A stretch of 64,000 bases of DNA from Pegoplata infirma (Eukaryota > Arthropoda > Insecta > Diptera > Anthomyiidae), in assembly GCA_963921195.1 (NCBI GenBank), contig OY992536.1:237310023-237374022 (forward strand). Direction: 5' to 3'. The notes beneath the pieces were generated by a model. That model searched no databases. It saw only the letters and a list, made by a program, of their open reading frames with translations, and had not been told where the DNA came from. Shown one piece after another: positions 43,489-54,754 of the stretch. The translations under genes were made by a program, and so were the position numbers. Every line of letters begins with the position of its first letter. The first letter of the stretch is position 1.

Positions 43489-46017
43489 CAAGTAAGAAAA
43501 TTATAGTCGGTCAAGACCGACCATATAATACCCTACACCAGAGTTTCCGGGACCATGGGTCCCAAGTTCAAACATGGACTGATTAGATCTATATTTTGTC
43601 AAATCTTTAATAAGTGTAAAAAGCAATCACTAATCAAATTTGAGTGGAATAAGCTTCTTTTTGTTGACAATAAATCGCTTCAACTGAATATCGGGCGAAA
43701 TTTCCACATGGGACCTAAGTCCAAAATGGTCCGATGATAATTAGATTTGATAAGGTTATTAAAGTACGCGTTTAACATACACAAACAGAATTTTAATTAA
43801 ATAATTTCTATTTTCATGAAAATTGAGAGATTTATGTGAAAATCGGGAAGGTGGTTTGTATGGGGGCTACTAGAAGAACTGGTTCGATTTCTTTAAAATT
43901 CGGAATGGTGATTTGTGTGTATAAAACATTAATTCCTGCCAAATTTTGAAAAGATACCTATTAAAATGCGACTATTAGAGTCATTTGAGCCAAAACTAAA
44001 GAGGACCTTTGTATGGGGGCTACACTCAAAAAAAAAAGTTTGTAATTTTACAAGTAAAAGGTCTTGTAATTCTATTTTACTAATATTTTTGTCTTTTTAC
44101 AAAAATTGTTGTATATTTAATAAAACGAAAACTACAGTTTGCTTTGTAATTTTACTATTATATGTTGGTAAATTTATTTTACAAATTTTTTAGGTAAATT
44201 TACAAAAAAGTGAATTATTTTACAAATTAAAAAAATATTACAAGGTGTTTAGTTTTTTTACACAAGAAAACTGTAATTGTACAACATAATTTTACTTGAT
44301 GTTATTTAGTCTTTTTACCAAAAAAAATGTTTTATTACAAACATTTTTTTTTTTAAGATCGTTTACAAGGTTTTCAGTTTGAAATGTATGTATTGAAAAG
44401 TACAAAATTTCAATATAATTTTACAAAACTTATTTTATTACTAGAATTAATGTTGTTTTACAAAAAAAAAAAAATTAATTATTCAACAATAGGACACGCA
44501 AAAATTTTTTAAGTTCAGATTTTTTTTTTTGCGTTTTGGAATAAAAAATTTAGTTAAAAAAAAATTTTATAAATAATTTTTACACCATTTTTTTGGTAAT
44601 TTGCGTTAAGTAAAATACCACAATTTGTATGTGTTTCTACTATATAATTGTTCTAGTTTTTTTTTTTTTCGTATTTTTACCATTTTTTTGGTGATTTTAC
44701 CATATTTTTTTGGTAATTTTTTTTTAAATTTGGTACCTAAAATGTCAATAGAAAGCTGCCAATTATGAAAAATCAAATTTTTCTTATTTTAACTGGTACT
44801 TAAACATCCAATCTACAATATCCAAAATTTTTTTTTCCGATTTTTTAAAAATACTTGTGAAAAAAATTAAAAATTCAAAAAAAAATTGTTATTTTTTGAC
44901 TAATTTTTCCTGAAAATATAAGAAATTTCTTGTGTAGCCTCCTTCGCAATTCTCATATGTTCTACTTAAGAAAAACGAAATGTCGAAAAAAAAATAAAAA
45001 AGTGCAGTGTTATACATTAAAAAGTTTGTTAAAAGTGCTCAAGTGAAAAAAAAATCTTTTCAGGTTGTTGAAGTGCTACTCCAGCTGCCGTAGAAGGAAA
45101 AATAAGATGCACCAATGGAAAAAACCTTTAAATTTACAAAACCAATATGTAAATAAACCAATTTTTTTTGTAAATTTACAAAACAAATATGAAAATTTAA
45201 AAAACAAAATTGTATACTTACGAAAAAAGTTGTAATTTTACAAAAATGAAATAGAAAATACAAAAACAATATTGTAAATTTACAAATTTTATGGTTAAAC
45301 TACTGTTTTTACGGCAAAAAAATAAGGAAAAATGGTACATATACAATAAAAATTTTAAATTTACCACTTTTTATTGTAAATATACAAGTTTTTTGCATAA
45401 AAAACAGTAGTTTAACCAAATAATTTGTTAATCTACAATTTATTTTTTTCATTTTCTATTTTTCCTTGTAAAATAACAACCTTTTTCTGTAAGTTTACAA
45501 TTTTGTTTTGTAAATTTACCAAATTTTTTGCAAATTTACAAAAAAATGTTCACCTCGAAGATATTATTTTACAAAAAAAATTGTAAATTTACATTTTCTT
45601 TTGTTAAATCAATTTACAAATTATCCCCGTAACTTTACGGGGATTCTTGCTAGTACATATTTTACAAAACCTGCCCCGTAAAATCACGGGGATTTTATGT
45701 CATTTTACAAACTTTTTTTTTTGAGTGTAGGTCTAAATATGGACCGATTTTTTCCAATTTCAATAGGCTTCGTCCTTGGGCCAAAAGAGGCTTAAGTTTT
45801 ACATTTCAAGTCAATTGATCGAGAATTGCGACCTGTATCGTGTTTACAGCGTTTACATGGACAGACAGACGGACGGACGGACATCGCTAAATCGACTCAA
45901 AAAGTGATTCTAAGTCGATCGGTATACTTAAAAGTGGGTCTAGGACCAATATTTCGGGTAGTTACAAACATCAGCACAAACTCATTATACCCTGTACCAC
46001 AGTGTGGTGTAGGGTAT
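43489..46017 (-). mobile_element. Mini-me-like repeat, type 2, interrupted by a MITE
   Basis: On the minus strand it starts TATACCCTACACCACACTGT (46017), has (GTCY)n at 45886-45861, passes AAGCCTCTTTTGGCCCAAGG, and ends at TATGGTCGGTCTTGACCGAC, TATAATTTTCTTACTTG (43489). It is split between 44020 and 45730 by a MITE; removing the MITE and one TA rejoins GGGGGCTAGGTCTAAATA. The element proper is about 820 bp. Confidence 0.8.
44023..45727. mobile_element. 1705 bp TIR element, TTGTAAATTTACAA flavour
   Basis: CACTCAAAAAAAAAAGTTTG after TA (44021-44022) and TTTTTTTTTTGAGTG before TA (45728-45729): TIRs with a 2-bp duplication. Most of its length is diverged TTGTAAATTTACAA and TTACAAATTTTGTAA palindromes, two 18-base hairpins CCCCGTAACTTTACGGGG (45625-45642) and CCCCGTAAAATCACGGGG (45674-45691), and a TTTTACCATTTTTTTGG run. 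Short frames are artefacts. No transposase. Confidence 0.85.
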
Positions 46018-46148
46018 AAAAACGTCGATGCGCGCCTTTTCCATACAAAGTTCCCAATGTGCGGCTAAAGATTTTATTTGGTTCCACGTTTTTTTACAGC
46101 TTTCGATTTCTCTTTTTACCATTGAATCCACTAATAATTGCGACTTGT

Positions 46149-46214
46149 ATTGTAACCGTATTGTAACCGTATTGTAACCGTATTGTAACCGTATTGTAAC
46201 CGTATTGTAACCGT
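46149..46214 (+). repeat. Six perfect 11-bp tandem units
   Basis: ATTGTAACCGT repeats six times without change. A minus-strand frame across it, with a periodic NTVTIRLQYGY peptide, is a repeat artefact. 46215-46584 is spacer with nothing recognised. Confidence 0.9.
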
Positions 46215-46584
46215 TTTTCATAGACTGAAGATCGGACACAAAAAAAGGAAAATCTTGATAAATGGCAACACTGCGTATAACACAGATGGGATAGTTATTG
46301 TGAGTATTATACATAGAAAATAGAATATTCTGTACTTTTATGATTATTTTAATCACATAAAAAGCGTAAATGTTTACAATGAATAGAAGAAAAACGAAAC
46401 GCAGAAACACATACTCTTACAGACACTTGTAGTGTTTGTACACTTAAACAATTGTGCCAGTCAAATCAACTGAATCCCAGCAAAAAAAGTACAGACCGAA
46501 TATGAATGCAGTAAAATTGGTCTATTGGCAACAAAAATAAGCAAATTTTACTCAAATTTAGTTTGTTTGTGTTTTCTATACTAA

Positions 46585-46710
46585 TTTAAGATCTAACGAA
46601 AGATAGATCTAATCAGTCCATGTTTGGACTTGGGACCCATTTTCTGGAAAACGTTGTTGTAGTGTATTATATGGTCGGTCTAGACCGACTATAATTTTCT
46701 TACTGGTTTT
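46585..46710 (+). mobile_element. 3' end of mini-me-like repeat (type 2)
   Basis: AATCAGTCCATGTTTGGACT, TGGGACCCATTTTCTGGAAA, then TATATGGTCGGTCTAGACCG and ACTATAATTTTCTTACTGG. The terminal palindrome GTCGGTCTAGACCGAC is perfect. The 5' part is missing. Confidence 0.7.
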
Positions 46711-46804
46711 TTCTATACAAAACAGAATCTGAGAAAAAATTTCACATTATTTATGTCAAATAACTACCAGAACTTAAGAAAAAGAATTATTGGATTTAAT
46801 ATTA

Positions 46805-47290
46805 CACTCAAAAAAAAAAACCTTGTAAAATTACAAGAAAACTTGTATCTTTTTTTTGTTTGCTACTTCCTATTTGACAAAAATTCCTAGTAATTTTACA
46901 AGATTTTTACCAATAATTTTGTAATTTTACAAGGGTTTTACCAATAAAATTGTAAATTTACAAATTTTTTGACACGAACAAATTTACAAAGAGGTTTTGT
47001 AATTTTAATAAACGTTTTGCTACCTCCTATTTTTGCGAGAATTCCTAGTAATTTTACAAGCTTAAATTTACAGTTTTTTGGCGCAATTAAAATTACAAGG
47101 AATTCTCGTGAATTTACTAGATTTTTTTGTAAAATTAGCTTGAAAAATTTGTAAAATTACAAAAAAAATTGTAAAATTACAAAAAAAAATGGAAATTTCG
47201 ATTTGTTTAAAACCAAGGAAAACTGAAAAATAATGGTAAAATGGGATTACGAGACTTTTCCTAGTAATTAGGCAAAGTTTTTTTTGTGTG
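46805..47290 (+). mobile_element. 486 bp MITE, TTGTAAAATTACAA flavour, TA duplication
   Basis: TA (46803-46804) then CACTCAAAAAAAAAAACCTT; right end TTTTTTTTGTGTG then TA (47291-47292). The interior iterates TTGTAAAATTACAA and TAGTAATTTTACAAG, with CGAGAATTCCTAGTAATTTT and AATGGGATTACGAGACTTTT near the right. Close relatives: 53466-53998 (same orientation) and 1775-2125 (reverse). Confidence 0.85.
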
Positions 47291-47292
47291 TA

Positions 47293-47749
47293 GGGTCATA
47301 GTCTATCCCATACACCTAATATTTTTACATACAAAAGATTTCAATGCAAAATTTACATTTTCTTTTTTGTTCTAATTACTACTGTATGGCAAATTAAATG
47401 TTTATCAGTGCTTTTGTTATTTAAATTTAGCTTGAATAAATTAAAAAAAAAAAAACAATTTACAAAAGGAGTATTTCCTTAAGCAATCCTTTTTCATAAT
47501 AATCCTTTCATTCATCTCTTTCATATAAAAAATTTCTTTTGTGTAATAAACGCACATTTAATAATATTCAGATTGTATGCTTTTTGATTATTTAATTGCA
47601 AAGCTCTGAATGTTTAATGACGACCTTCCTTGAATAAAGCTTCATAATTATTTAAATTATTTTTAAATTTTATAATTTTGTAGCAAAGATTTTTACTTGA
47701 ATAGATTAAAAGTTTCGGTTTGATTTTTATGTTTCCTTATTTACCCAAT
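47293..47749. other. AT-rich spacer
   Basis: No repeat or gene recognised. Confidence 0.45.
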
Positions 47750-48790
47750 AAACCAAACGATACCGTTATGATATTGAGTCAGTATCACCTAATTATCACA
47801 TATTATACTAGGGTTATAACTTTTTCAATTTTTTGCAAATATCAAAAAGTCCATCCCGTAGTCGTGTAGCCCATGAAAAAATATTAAGAAATGATGTCTT
47901 ACTTTTTCGCGATCTTTAAAAAAGTTCACGCACCAAACGCGATGAAGTTTTGAATATTAATTATTCTTTTAAGTATAAACAAATTAAATTTAATTGCAAA
48001 ATATTTAGGATTTTCTTGTAATTTCATTAATAAAAAAAACAAAATCTCATCAATTGAATGGAGGGCGCGAAAAAATCGCGATATTATGACGCTATTTCGC
48101 GGATTTTTTAAATAAGCTAAATTTTTGTGTCAAGTGATAGGTGCTATAAGGCAGTAATTCTTTTCAGCAACTAAAGATTATAATCGCGGAATTTTGGTGC
48201 TTTTTCGCGGATGTTATAAATAAGTTAAATGTTGGTTCCTTCTGATATGTAGTCATGAGTGTATGATTATTTTCAAATAATTAAGATATGACGTCATAAT
48301 ATAAAATTTTTAAAACAAAAAAAATAAAAAAATCATTCTTGGAGGAGTTTTAGAAATTGCATTCGGTGCGCGAATTTTTTTCACCGAAATGACCGATAAA
48401 ATTGATTTTTGTTATCTGTACAACATTGCCCATAGCGTGGTGGGATGGACTTTTGTTTGCCAAAAAAAAAGTTATAACCCTAATATTATACGAAAACGAT
48501 AGTGTTTTCGTTCTTGATGTACCTTTCCTTATGATATCGTTTTTCCATAAAAATATGATACCGTTTTCATTAATTTCAGTCATAACGATAGTAAAATCGC
48601 CATTTTCCAGCATTTATCGCAAAACTATCGTTATTCCAGGCGATAACGATATTGTTTCGATATGAATATGTGCTATCGTTTTCGCTATGGAAATTTCCAG
48701 GAATGACGATAGCAAAATTGCCAAAAATTCGAAAATGATATCATAATTTTAACTTAAGATCATACTGTTATCGGTATTATACGGCTGCAC
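47750..48790. mobile_element. TATCGTT-iterated element, interrupted by a hAT
   Basis: Left AACGATACCGTTATGATATT; right ATGATATCATAATTTTAAC and ACTGTTATCGGTAT, loosely inverted. Between 48490 and 48720 ACGATAGTG, CTATCGTT, GATATCG and similar motifs occur about ten times. The hAT element 47809-48482 lies inside. Ends approximate. Related in style to 54232-54754. Confidence 0.5.
47809..48482. mobile_element. 674 bp TAGGG-ended hAT-like MITE
   Basis: ATATTATAC flanks both sides (47800-47808 and 48483-48491; 9 bases match, 8 expected for hAT). Ends TAGGGTTATAACTTTTT and complement. Arms share AAAAGTCCATCCC and GCGCACCRAA-like blocks; the interior has two TTTTTTCGCGGATTTT-type units (48095-48110, 48202-48222). 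No reading frame of note. Confidence 0.75.
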
Positions 48791-48812
48791 ACAGGGCCAG
48801 CATGATTCAATT

Positions 48813-49550
48813 CCGGCCAAAAGTCTTTATCGTTGTTGGATCCGTTTAAAAATGTGCTTCTAGAAGAATTCGAGGTCGCTGATTTCAAAATTTAGCTAAA
48901 AACCAAAAAAAATCAAAATGGTGGATCCAATATGGCGGACAAGTTTTTTTTTTTTAATTGTCCGATTGAACTCAAATTTTGTTTTATGCTGGTCTTGGAG
49001 TTACTAAATAAGAATTGTTGCTCCGAGTTTGGAAAAACAAAATGCCGGACTAAATATGCTTTTTAAAGTTTAAAGAATGATCCAACTCTGGCCAAAAGTC
49101 TTTATCGTTGTTGGATCCGGCTGAAATGTGCTTCTACAGTTTTTCGGGGTCGCTGATTTCAAAATTAAACTAAAAACTAACAAAATCAAAATGGCGTATC
49201 CAATATGGCGGACAATTTTTTTTAATAATTGTCCGATTTAACTCAATTTTTGTTTTAAGGGGGTCTTGGAGTTACTGAATCGAAATCACAGGCGTGAATT
49301 TTGAAAAACAAAATGTCTGACTAAATATGCTTAGTAAAGTTTGTTACAAGTAATTAAAAAACAGTTATATTCATTTTCTTTGTTGGAGCTAGCTGAAAGT
49401 GTGGCCTAGTAAATTTCCGGGTCTGTTATCTTAAAATCGAACTGATAAATTCAATATGGCGGAAACAATATGGCGGCTAGATTGTTTAACTTTGCCTGAT
49501 CTAACTAAAAATTAGTTTTAAGAGTATTAAGAGTATCTGAAGTTAAATCT
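48813..49550 (+). repeat. 275 bp tandem duplication with ATGGCGGA motifs
   Basis: GGCCAAAAGTCTTTATCGTT at 48815 and 49090; the units carry GGATCCAATATGGCGGACAA, AATTGTCCGATT and GGTCTTGGAGTTACT. A third, more diverged unit covers 49382-49550 (CAATATGGCGGAAACAATAT). Unknown origin. Confidence 0.8.
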
Positions 49551-51144
49551 ACGCACAACATTTTTATATATATTTTCTTTTTATTTTTGATATAAATATG
49601 GAAAGTGTGTAAATGACTTACTTAGTTTCAGAAATACTTTTGGAAATGGTGACGACAAATTATTCACTTTTTTTCTTTATTTTGGAAATTTAATAAAAAA
49701 TCTTTGAATTTAATTGGAAATGGTGTAACTGGTATTTTCTATAATTCTACAAAAAAACTAGAAATGTACCTATTTTTTTCCTTCATTTAAGGCTCTCTCT
49801 GACGATAAAAAAACTAATCAAGCCGTAAAACATTATTTTGGGTTAAATTATTTAAAAAAAAAAATCACGGACCACTGCATATATAGCTGTAATTTCGCTA
49901 TTTATCAGTTCGAGCAAGTTTGGGCAATTTTTTTCGAAAGATATGGATCCATTAGAAAAAATATAAACTGATTGTATCGAACTGAGGATCGCTGAGGATT
50001 TTTTCTGCGCGAAGTAAATATCTGAAAAATCATAGTTATTTTCACAAAAACGCGAATTGCTGTCAGGAAAAAGAGTTATATTTTTCCATGTTATTTTCGT
50101 TATAAAGGCTAATATATAAGGGTGAACCCTGCAAATCAAAAGTTGATCATTAGCAATAGAAATGTGTAAAAAAAAAAATAAAAAATATTTCCACTTTTAA
50201 TTTTTTTTAAACTTTTTTAACTTTGAAGACCTGTCAAAGGAAATGGTGTATTCGGATCGTAAAGATAAGTTCAGGAAACCAGCTCCTATATATGTCCAAC
50301 AAATTGGTATAGATATTTTTTGAGAAATTAAATATAAGGCCTTTTGGCCGGAAATCGATCTGGCTGGCCATGTGTGGGCTGATACTATTTTCGCTATCAC
50401 TTATTGCTATTTGGTTTATTGGGTAAATATTCAAATAATTTATTTATTAGTTATTTTTGAAAAATTTATAACTTTTTCTTTATACATATTTAGTTTTATT
50501 TATTAATCTTTAATCCTATTTGAAATATTTTAAATATTTCATATATTGTTCATCCAAAATATTGGCTTTTTATGCTTATGATAAAATTTATTTATTAAAT
50601 AATTCAATTAAGTCAACTAAACTTAACATTTCATATTTAATCTCGATTGATTCAAGTGAATACACATAAATTGAATTTAAACTTTTAACTAAATTTTTAG
50701 ATACGGATGGCTCTAAAAACATGGCATAAAAAAAGTTAAAAACTTTATCCATGGTTGTTTGTCTATGTATGGCTTAATATAATATAGTATTAGTCAGAGG
50801 TTCCAAAAAAAAAAAGACAAAAGTTTTGAGGATATTTTTGGAATAGTATTGTTTGAGATTTTAGAACTAGATTTGGGTACGTTACACCACCAAATTTTAA
50901 AGTTTGGTAAATAAATTTATGATCCAAAAAGAAAGAGAGGTGGAGTGGTGGTAAATGCCCCCTCAGCGCACACCCCTCTTCAAGCAAGATTAGGTTTTGT
51001 AAAAATGGTGACAAAATTGGATAATAACATTTCATTCCTCTTTATTTATAACTTTAAAATTGGTTAACACGAAATACTTAGAGCTTTAAAATTGATTCTT
51101 TAAAGATTTCTGACATCTGACATCAAAATTTCTCTAGCACGTAC
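49551..51144. other. 1.6 kb unassigned spacer
   Basis: Overlapping frames of 66-95 codons on the minus strand (49852-50434) show no motif I recognise and stop in all phases nearby. 50220-50400 is less AT-rich and may be a decayed exon or element. 50455-50760 is plain AT-rich. Confidence 0.4.
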
Positions 51145-51490
51145 TGTTTATGAGATATTTGCTGTTAATAAGTCAAAAAACGAAAATTTGGGGATCCGCT
51201 GTATGAAATCAAATCCAAAAATTTGGAATTGATTTCATATAAAATAGACCTCCTGATTCCAAAACTGCTATCTAAAATTGTCTACCATGCTCCGTTTTCG
51301 AGATATTCGCGTGCAAAACTTTTCAAACGCGAATATCTCAAAAACGGAACATTCTAAAACAATTTGGATTGCAGTTTTGGAATCAGGAGGTCCATTTTAT
51401 ATGTAATCAAGTCATATTTTTTGAAATCAACATAAGCATATGTTAAATGTAAGTGGATCCTATTTTTATCAGCAAATATCTCAAAAACGA
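51145..51490. repeat. 345 bp foldback centred near 51318
   Basis: GAGATATTTGCTG (51152), GGATCCGCTGTATGAAATCA, GACCTCCTGATTCCAAAACT and TCCGTTTTCGAGATATTCGC on the left pair with complements on the right up to CAGCAAATATCTCAAAAACG (51470-51489). The inner 160 bp is about 90% complementary; the outer part is weaker. Non-coding. Confidence 0.8.
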
Positions 51491-51944
51491 TTAGATTTAA
51501 AAACCGTGTAATATGATCGAATCGAACAAAATGTACGTCAAAACAAAAATAATAAAGAATAATGGTTAAAACGCATTTTCTAAACTAAATCGCTACACAT
51601 GCTAAATGCAAAGGGCGAAAAATACACAAAAAAATATTTATTCTCCAAGATGTATTCAACGAAATTTGGCAAAAAAAAAAATTGGAGATTTTTAAATTTA
51701 AGTGAATAAAATTTTAAAAATCATGAAATTGGGGCTTTGGGCATGATCTCAAAAAAAATTTTTTTTTTTGAATTAAATACCTCGGGTCTATTGTTAAAGA
51801 AACCCGGTTTCATAATGATTTATTCCAGTTTTATTTTCAAATCTTTTTTTCAAGTCTATTTTGTTCCAGACACCGATCATCAAGAGCCCGGAGTGACCTT
51901 AAGAACATTTTTGAAAAACATTTTATTAGAACGTACCTACACTA
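51491..51944. other. AT-rich spacer
   Basis: A 77-codon frame at 51737-51970 has no recognisable features. Nothing else seen. Confidence 0.4.
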
Positions 51945-52080
51945 GAGATGGACGCATGTGCGAATTTTGACTCACGCACACTCATGAAATAAAAATATTG
52001 ATCAAGGACGATCACGCAAGCTCACGGGAGTTCCTAAAATTTTGCTCAAGCTCACAAAATAATCATCCTAACGAAGATTC
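51945..52080 (+). mobile_element. CACG-iterated element end
   Basis: TAGAGATGGACGCATGTGCG, then CTCACGCACACTCATG, GACGATCACGCAAGCTCACG and CTCAAGCTCAC. Same motif as the core of the foldback at 43025-43240. Only one end is visible; it abuts the next element. Confidence 0.45.
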
Positions 52081-52086
52081 ACGAAA

Positions 52087-52502
52087 TTTATTATAATTAT
52101 AATAAAAATCGCTTGAAAACTATGAGAGCGTATACTTAATGTTGTAATTGCATTTAAATAACAATCATACGCAACGGTGCACCGTGATTTTGTTTTAACA
52201 ATTTGGTTATTCAATAAGTACTGGACGGATTGCAACAAAATTCATACCGGTTATAGCTGACGTAATTTCGAGCTTAAGCTTGGCCGCTGGACCCCAATAA
52301 GGCCACCAGGAGCCACTAAAGTAAGACATGTTTTATACAAAATCTTAAATGCCTTAAAATAACCAACTTTGAATGCGTGTAAACACAAATCTAGCGCTGA
52401 ACTAAAAAAAGCCTTGAGGGTTTGTTTTGTAAAATGTCAACTTGCATTTGTTTTTGGTTTCATCCCATTTCGATTCGGAAATTTCGATTTTGTATCACTG
52501 TG
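52087..52502 (+). mobile_element. CACTGTG-ended TIR family, left end lost
   Basis: Matches 13510-13990: AATAACAATCATACGCAACG, TTGCAACAAAATTCATACCG, AAAGCCTTGAGGGTTT, TTGGTTTCATCCCATTTCGA and right end TTTTGTATCACTGTG. Only one copy of the 53 bp unit, so it may be nearer the ancestral form. Several small indels. Confidence 0.75.
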
Positions 52503-53094
52503 AAATTATACAGGATAAATTAAGCGTCGATAGTTTTAAATTTGTATGGGCTTTAGTCAAATTTACAATAGGATTTACTTTTTCTTCTAAATTTCGTTTA
52601 AATTGAAGTAAAGTTGTTGATACATCGATGAATAGATTCTAAGGCCATAATCAAATTGAAAAATATTGTATGGGAAATTGATAAAGTATTTAATTAGCTT
52701 TAATTTGAATATACAAATATTTAAATCCTTCAATTTTTATCGGATATATTTTATTTAAATATGGAATTTGACAATATTTTAAAAAAAAATTTATAATTTA
52801 GAATTTTTGACATCATTTTCGGATGCAGCGCGCGATTTTACATGGAAAATAAATGTAAAATATCGTGAATCAAAATTTTTTTTCACAATTTGTAAACTGG
52901 TGTTACAAAAGATAGAGAGAAATTAATTTCATATTTTTTTTTCTTTCTGAAATTAAGAACATAATTAGTTAATGATAGAATTGATGGAAAAATGTTGTAT
53001 GAAGAAATAATAAGGCATTTATTTACCTTGAATTCACAATTTGTAAACTGGTGTTACAAAAGATAGAGAATTTAAAACCAAAAAGAATAAATAA
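52503..53094. other. Spacer with a 35 bp direct repeat
   Basis: CACAATTTGTAAACTGGTGT and the next 15 bases (TACAAAAGATAGAGA) occur identically at 52886 and 53035, 149 bp apart. 52805-52850 holds ATTTTCGGATGCAGCGCGCG, a variant of the dispersed repeat below. Confidence 0.6.
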
Positions 53095-53290
53095 ACCGAT
53101 TTGGTCCGGAGATGTTTTTATTTAAGTAAAAGCATTTTTTTAAGATGCTAAAAATTTTGAAATTTAGCAATATCTCCAGAACTGTTCTACTTTTGAAACT
53201 TTGCAGTTCATTTTCGGATTTAGCGCGAGATTTTACATATAAGATAAATGCAAAATGTCGCGGGTCAAAATCTCTGTAAACTTGTGTTAA
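53095..53290. repeat. Dispersed repeat, copy of 2240-2400
   Basis: CGATTTGGTCCGGAGATGTT, TTTAGCAATATCTCCAGAAC, CATTTTCGGATTTAGCGCGA and GATTTTACATATAAG match 2240-2400 in order and orientation. 53291-53465 shows nothing further. Confidence 0.6.
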
Positions 53291-53465
53291 CAAGTATTTT
53301 TGTAAAAAGTTCTGTCAAGGTAATTTATAAAGCTTTAATTTAAGCTTAATGGCGCGCCAAAAAAGACGAACGTTTAATTTTAAAGTGGCACTCTAGTATA
53401 GTTCGACCGATATTTTATGAGCTACACACGAAATTGAAAAGTATATCAATATACCCCTATAATTA

Positions 53466-53998
53466 CACTTGTAAAATTACAAGAAAAACTTGTAACTTTT
53501 TTCTTTACTAGCTCCTATTTGACAAAAATTTCTAGTAATTTTACAAGATTTTTACCAATAATTTTGTAATTTTACAAGGTTTCTACCAATAAAATTGTAA
53601 ATTTACAAATTTGTTGACACGATAAAATTAACAAGGAGGTTTCCTAACTTTACTTAATTTTTTTCTACCTCCTATTTTACGAGAATTCCTAGTAATTTTA
53701 CCAGCTTTTTACTAATAATTTTGTAATTTTACAAGCTTTTTACCAATAAAATTGTAAATTTAAAATTTTTTTGGCGCAATAAAAATTAAATAAGGAATTC
53801 TAGTGAATTTACAATTTTTTTTTTTGTAAAATTATCTTGAAAATTTGTAAAATTACAAAAAAAAAATGTAAAGTTACAAAAAAAAAATTTAATTTTGTTC
53901 CAAATTTGTTTGTTAAAAAAACAATGAAAACTGTCAAATATTGGTAAAATGGGATTACGAGATTTTTCCTAGTAAATTGACAAGGGTTTTTTTGTGTG
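53466..53998 (+). mobile_element. 533 bp MITE, TTGTAAAATTACAA flavour, TA duplication
   Basis: TA (53464-53465) then CACTTGTAAAATTACAAG; right end TTTTTTTGTGTG then TA (53999-54000). It follows 46805-47290 along nearly its whole length (CGAGAATTCCTAGTAATTTT, AATGGGATTACGAGATTTTT), with about 15% divergence by eye. Non-coding. Confidence 0.85.
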
Positions 53999-54231
53999 TA
54001 AATGCAGTCTTTACAAATTTTAAGAACCTCTGGTGTAAAATATTTAGTTAAACAAACCTATCAGATGAAACTTTTGTGATGGTTTGTGTTATTAAACTTT
54101 TACTACTAAATGAATTTTTGGAAATTTTGACATGTTAACAAAATGTATTTTAAATTAAATTGACAAGGCAATGAATGGTAACAAATACAAGACATTTTCT
54201 AGCAATGAATACATATTTAATACTTTATTTA

Positions 54232-54754
54232 CACTGTAAACAAATGGACGATATATCGCCGAAAAGATATTGCGGCGATACAAAAGTTAATCATTTCAAT
54301 AAAAAATCAAAGTATTATTTTTATTATATCGCCATTTTCTTATACGACGATATTTTGGCGATAAACAAAAAAAAAATATATTGAAAATGTTTATTTCTTT
54401 GTCAATTTAAAATAAAATAATTTATCAAGCACAACAAAAAAATCTTTGAAAGAATATAAATTTGGCCGAAAAACACAAATGTGCTTTTAAAGATAAAATA
54501 AAAAATTCAGCGAATGTTTTTCAGGTAAATGCAAATCTTTTTAGTCAAGTTAAAATGACCAAAATGTGAATGAAAAGATAATGTCTATTTTCAGCTTCAG
54601 GGAATCGATATACATAGCTGTATCGCTATCATTTTGATGATATTCCGGCGATAATTACAAATCTATTAGTTTTCGTTTATACGATTATCTGGCGATATTG
54701 CCCTTTTATCGCCAATATGAATCGTATCGATGTCGTACCATTTTGTTTGCAGGG
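54232..54754. mobile_element. TIR element, TATCGCC flavour
   Basis: Left CACTGTAAACAAATGGACGA, right-end complement ACCCTGCAAACAAAATGGTA. ATATATCGCCGAAAAGATAT, TTGCGGCGATAC, GACGATATTTTGGCGAT, CCGGCGATAA and TGGCGATATTGCCC are palindromic repeats at both ends. A 69-codon frame is a by-product. No clear target duplication. 54001-54231 has nothing recognised. Confidence 0.65.

Noticed and set aside
45985..46410. 141-codon minus-strand frame
   Set aside because: It spans an 11-bp tandem array and a mini-me-like repeat end; the periodic peptide is an artefact.
49852..50434. Overlapping minus-strand frames as a possible decayed host gene
   Set aside because: No motif recognised and no frame-consistent similarity between pieces; kept only as a note in the spacer entry.
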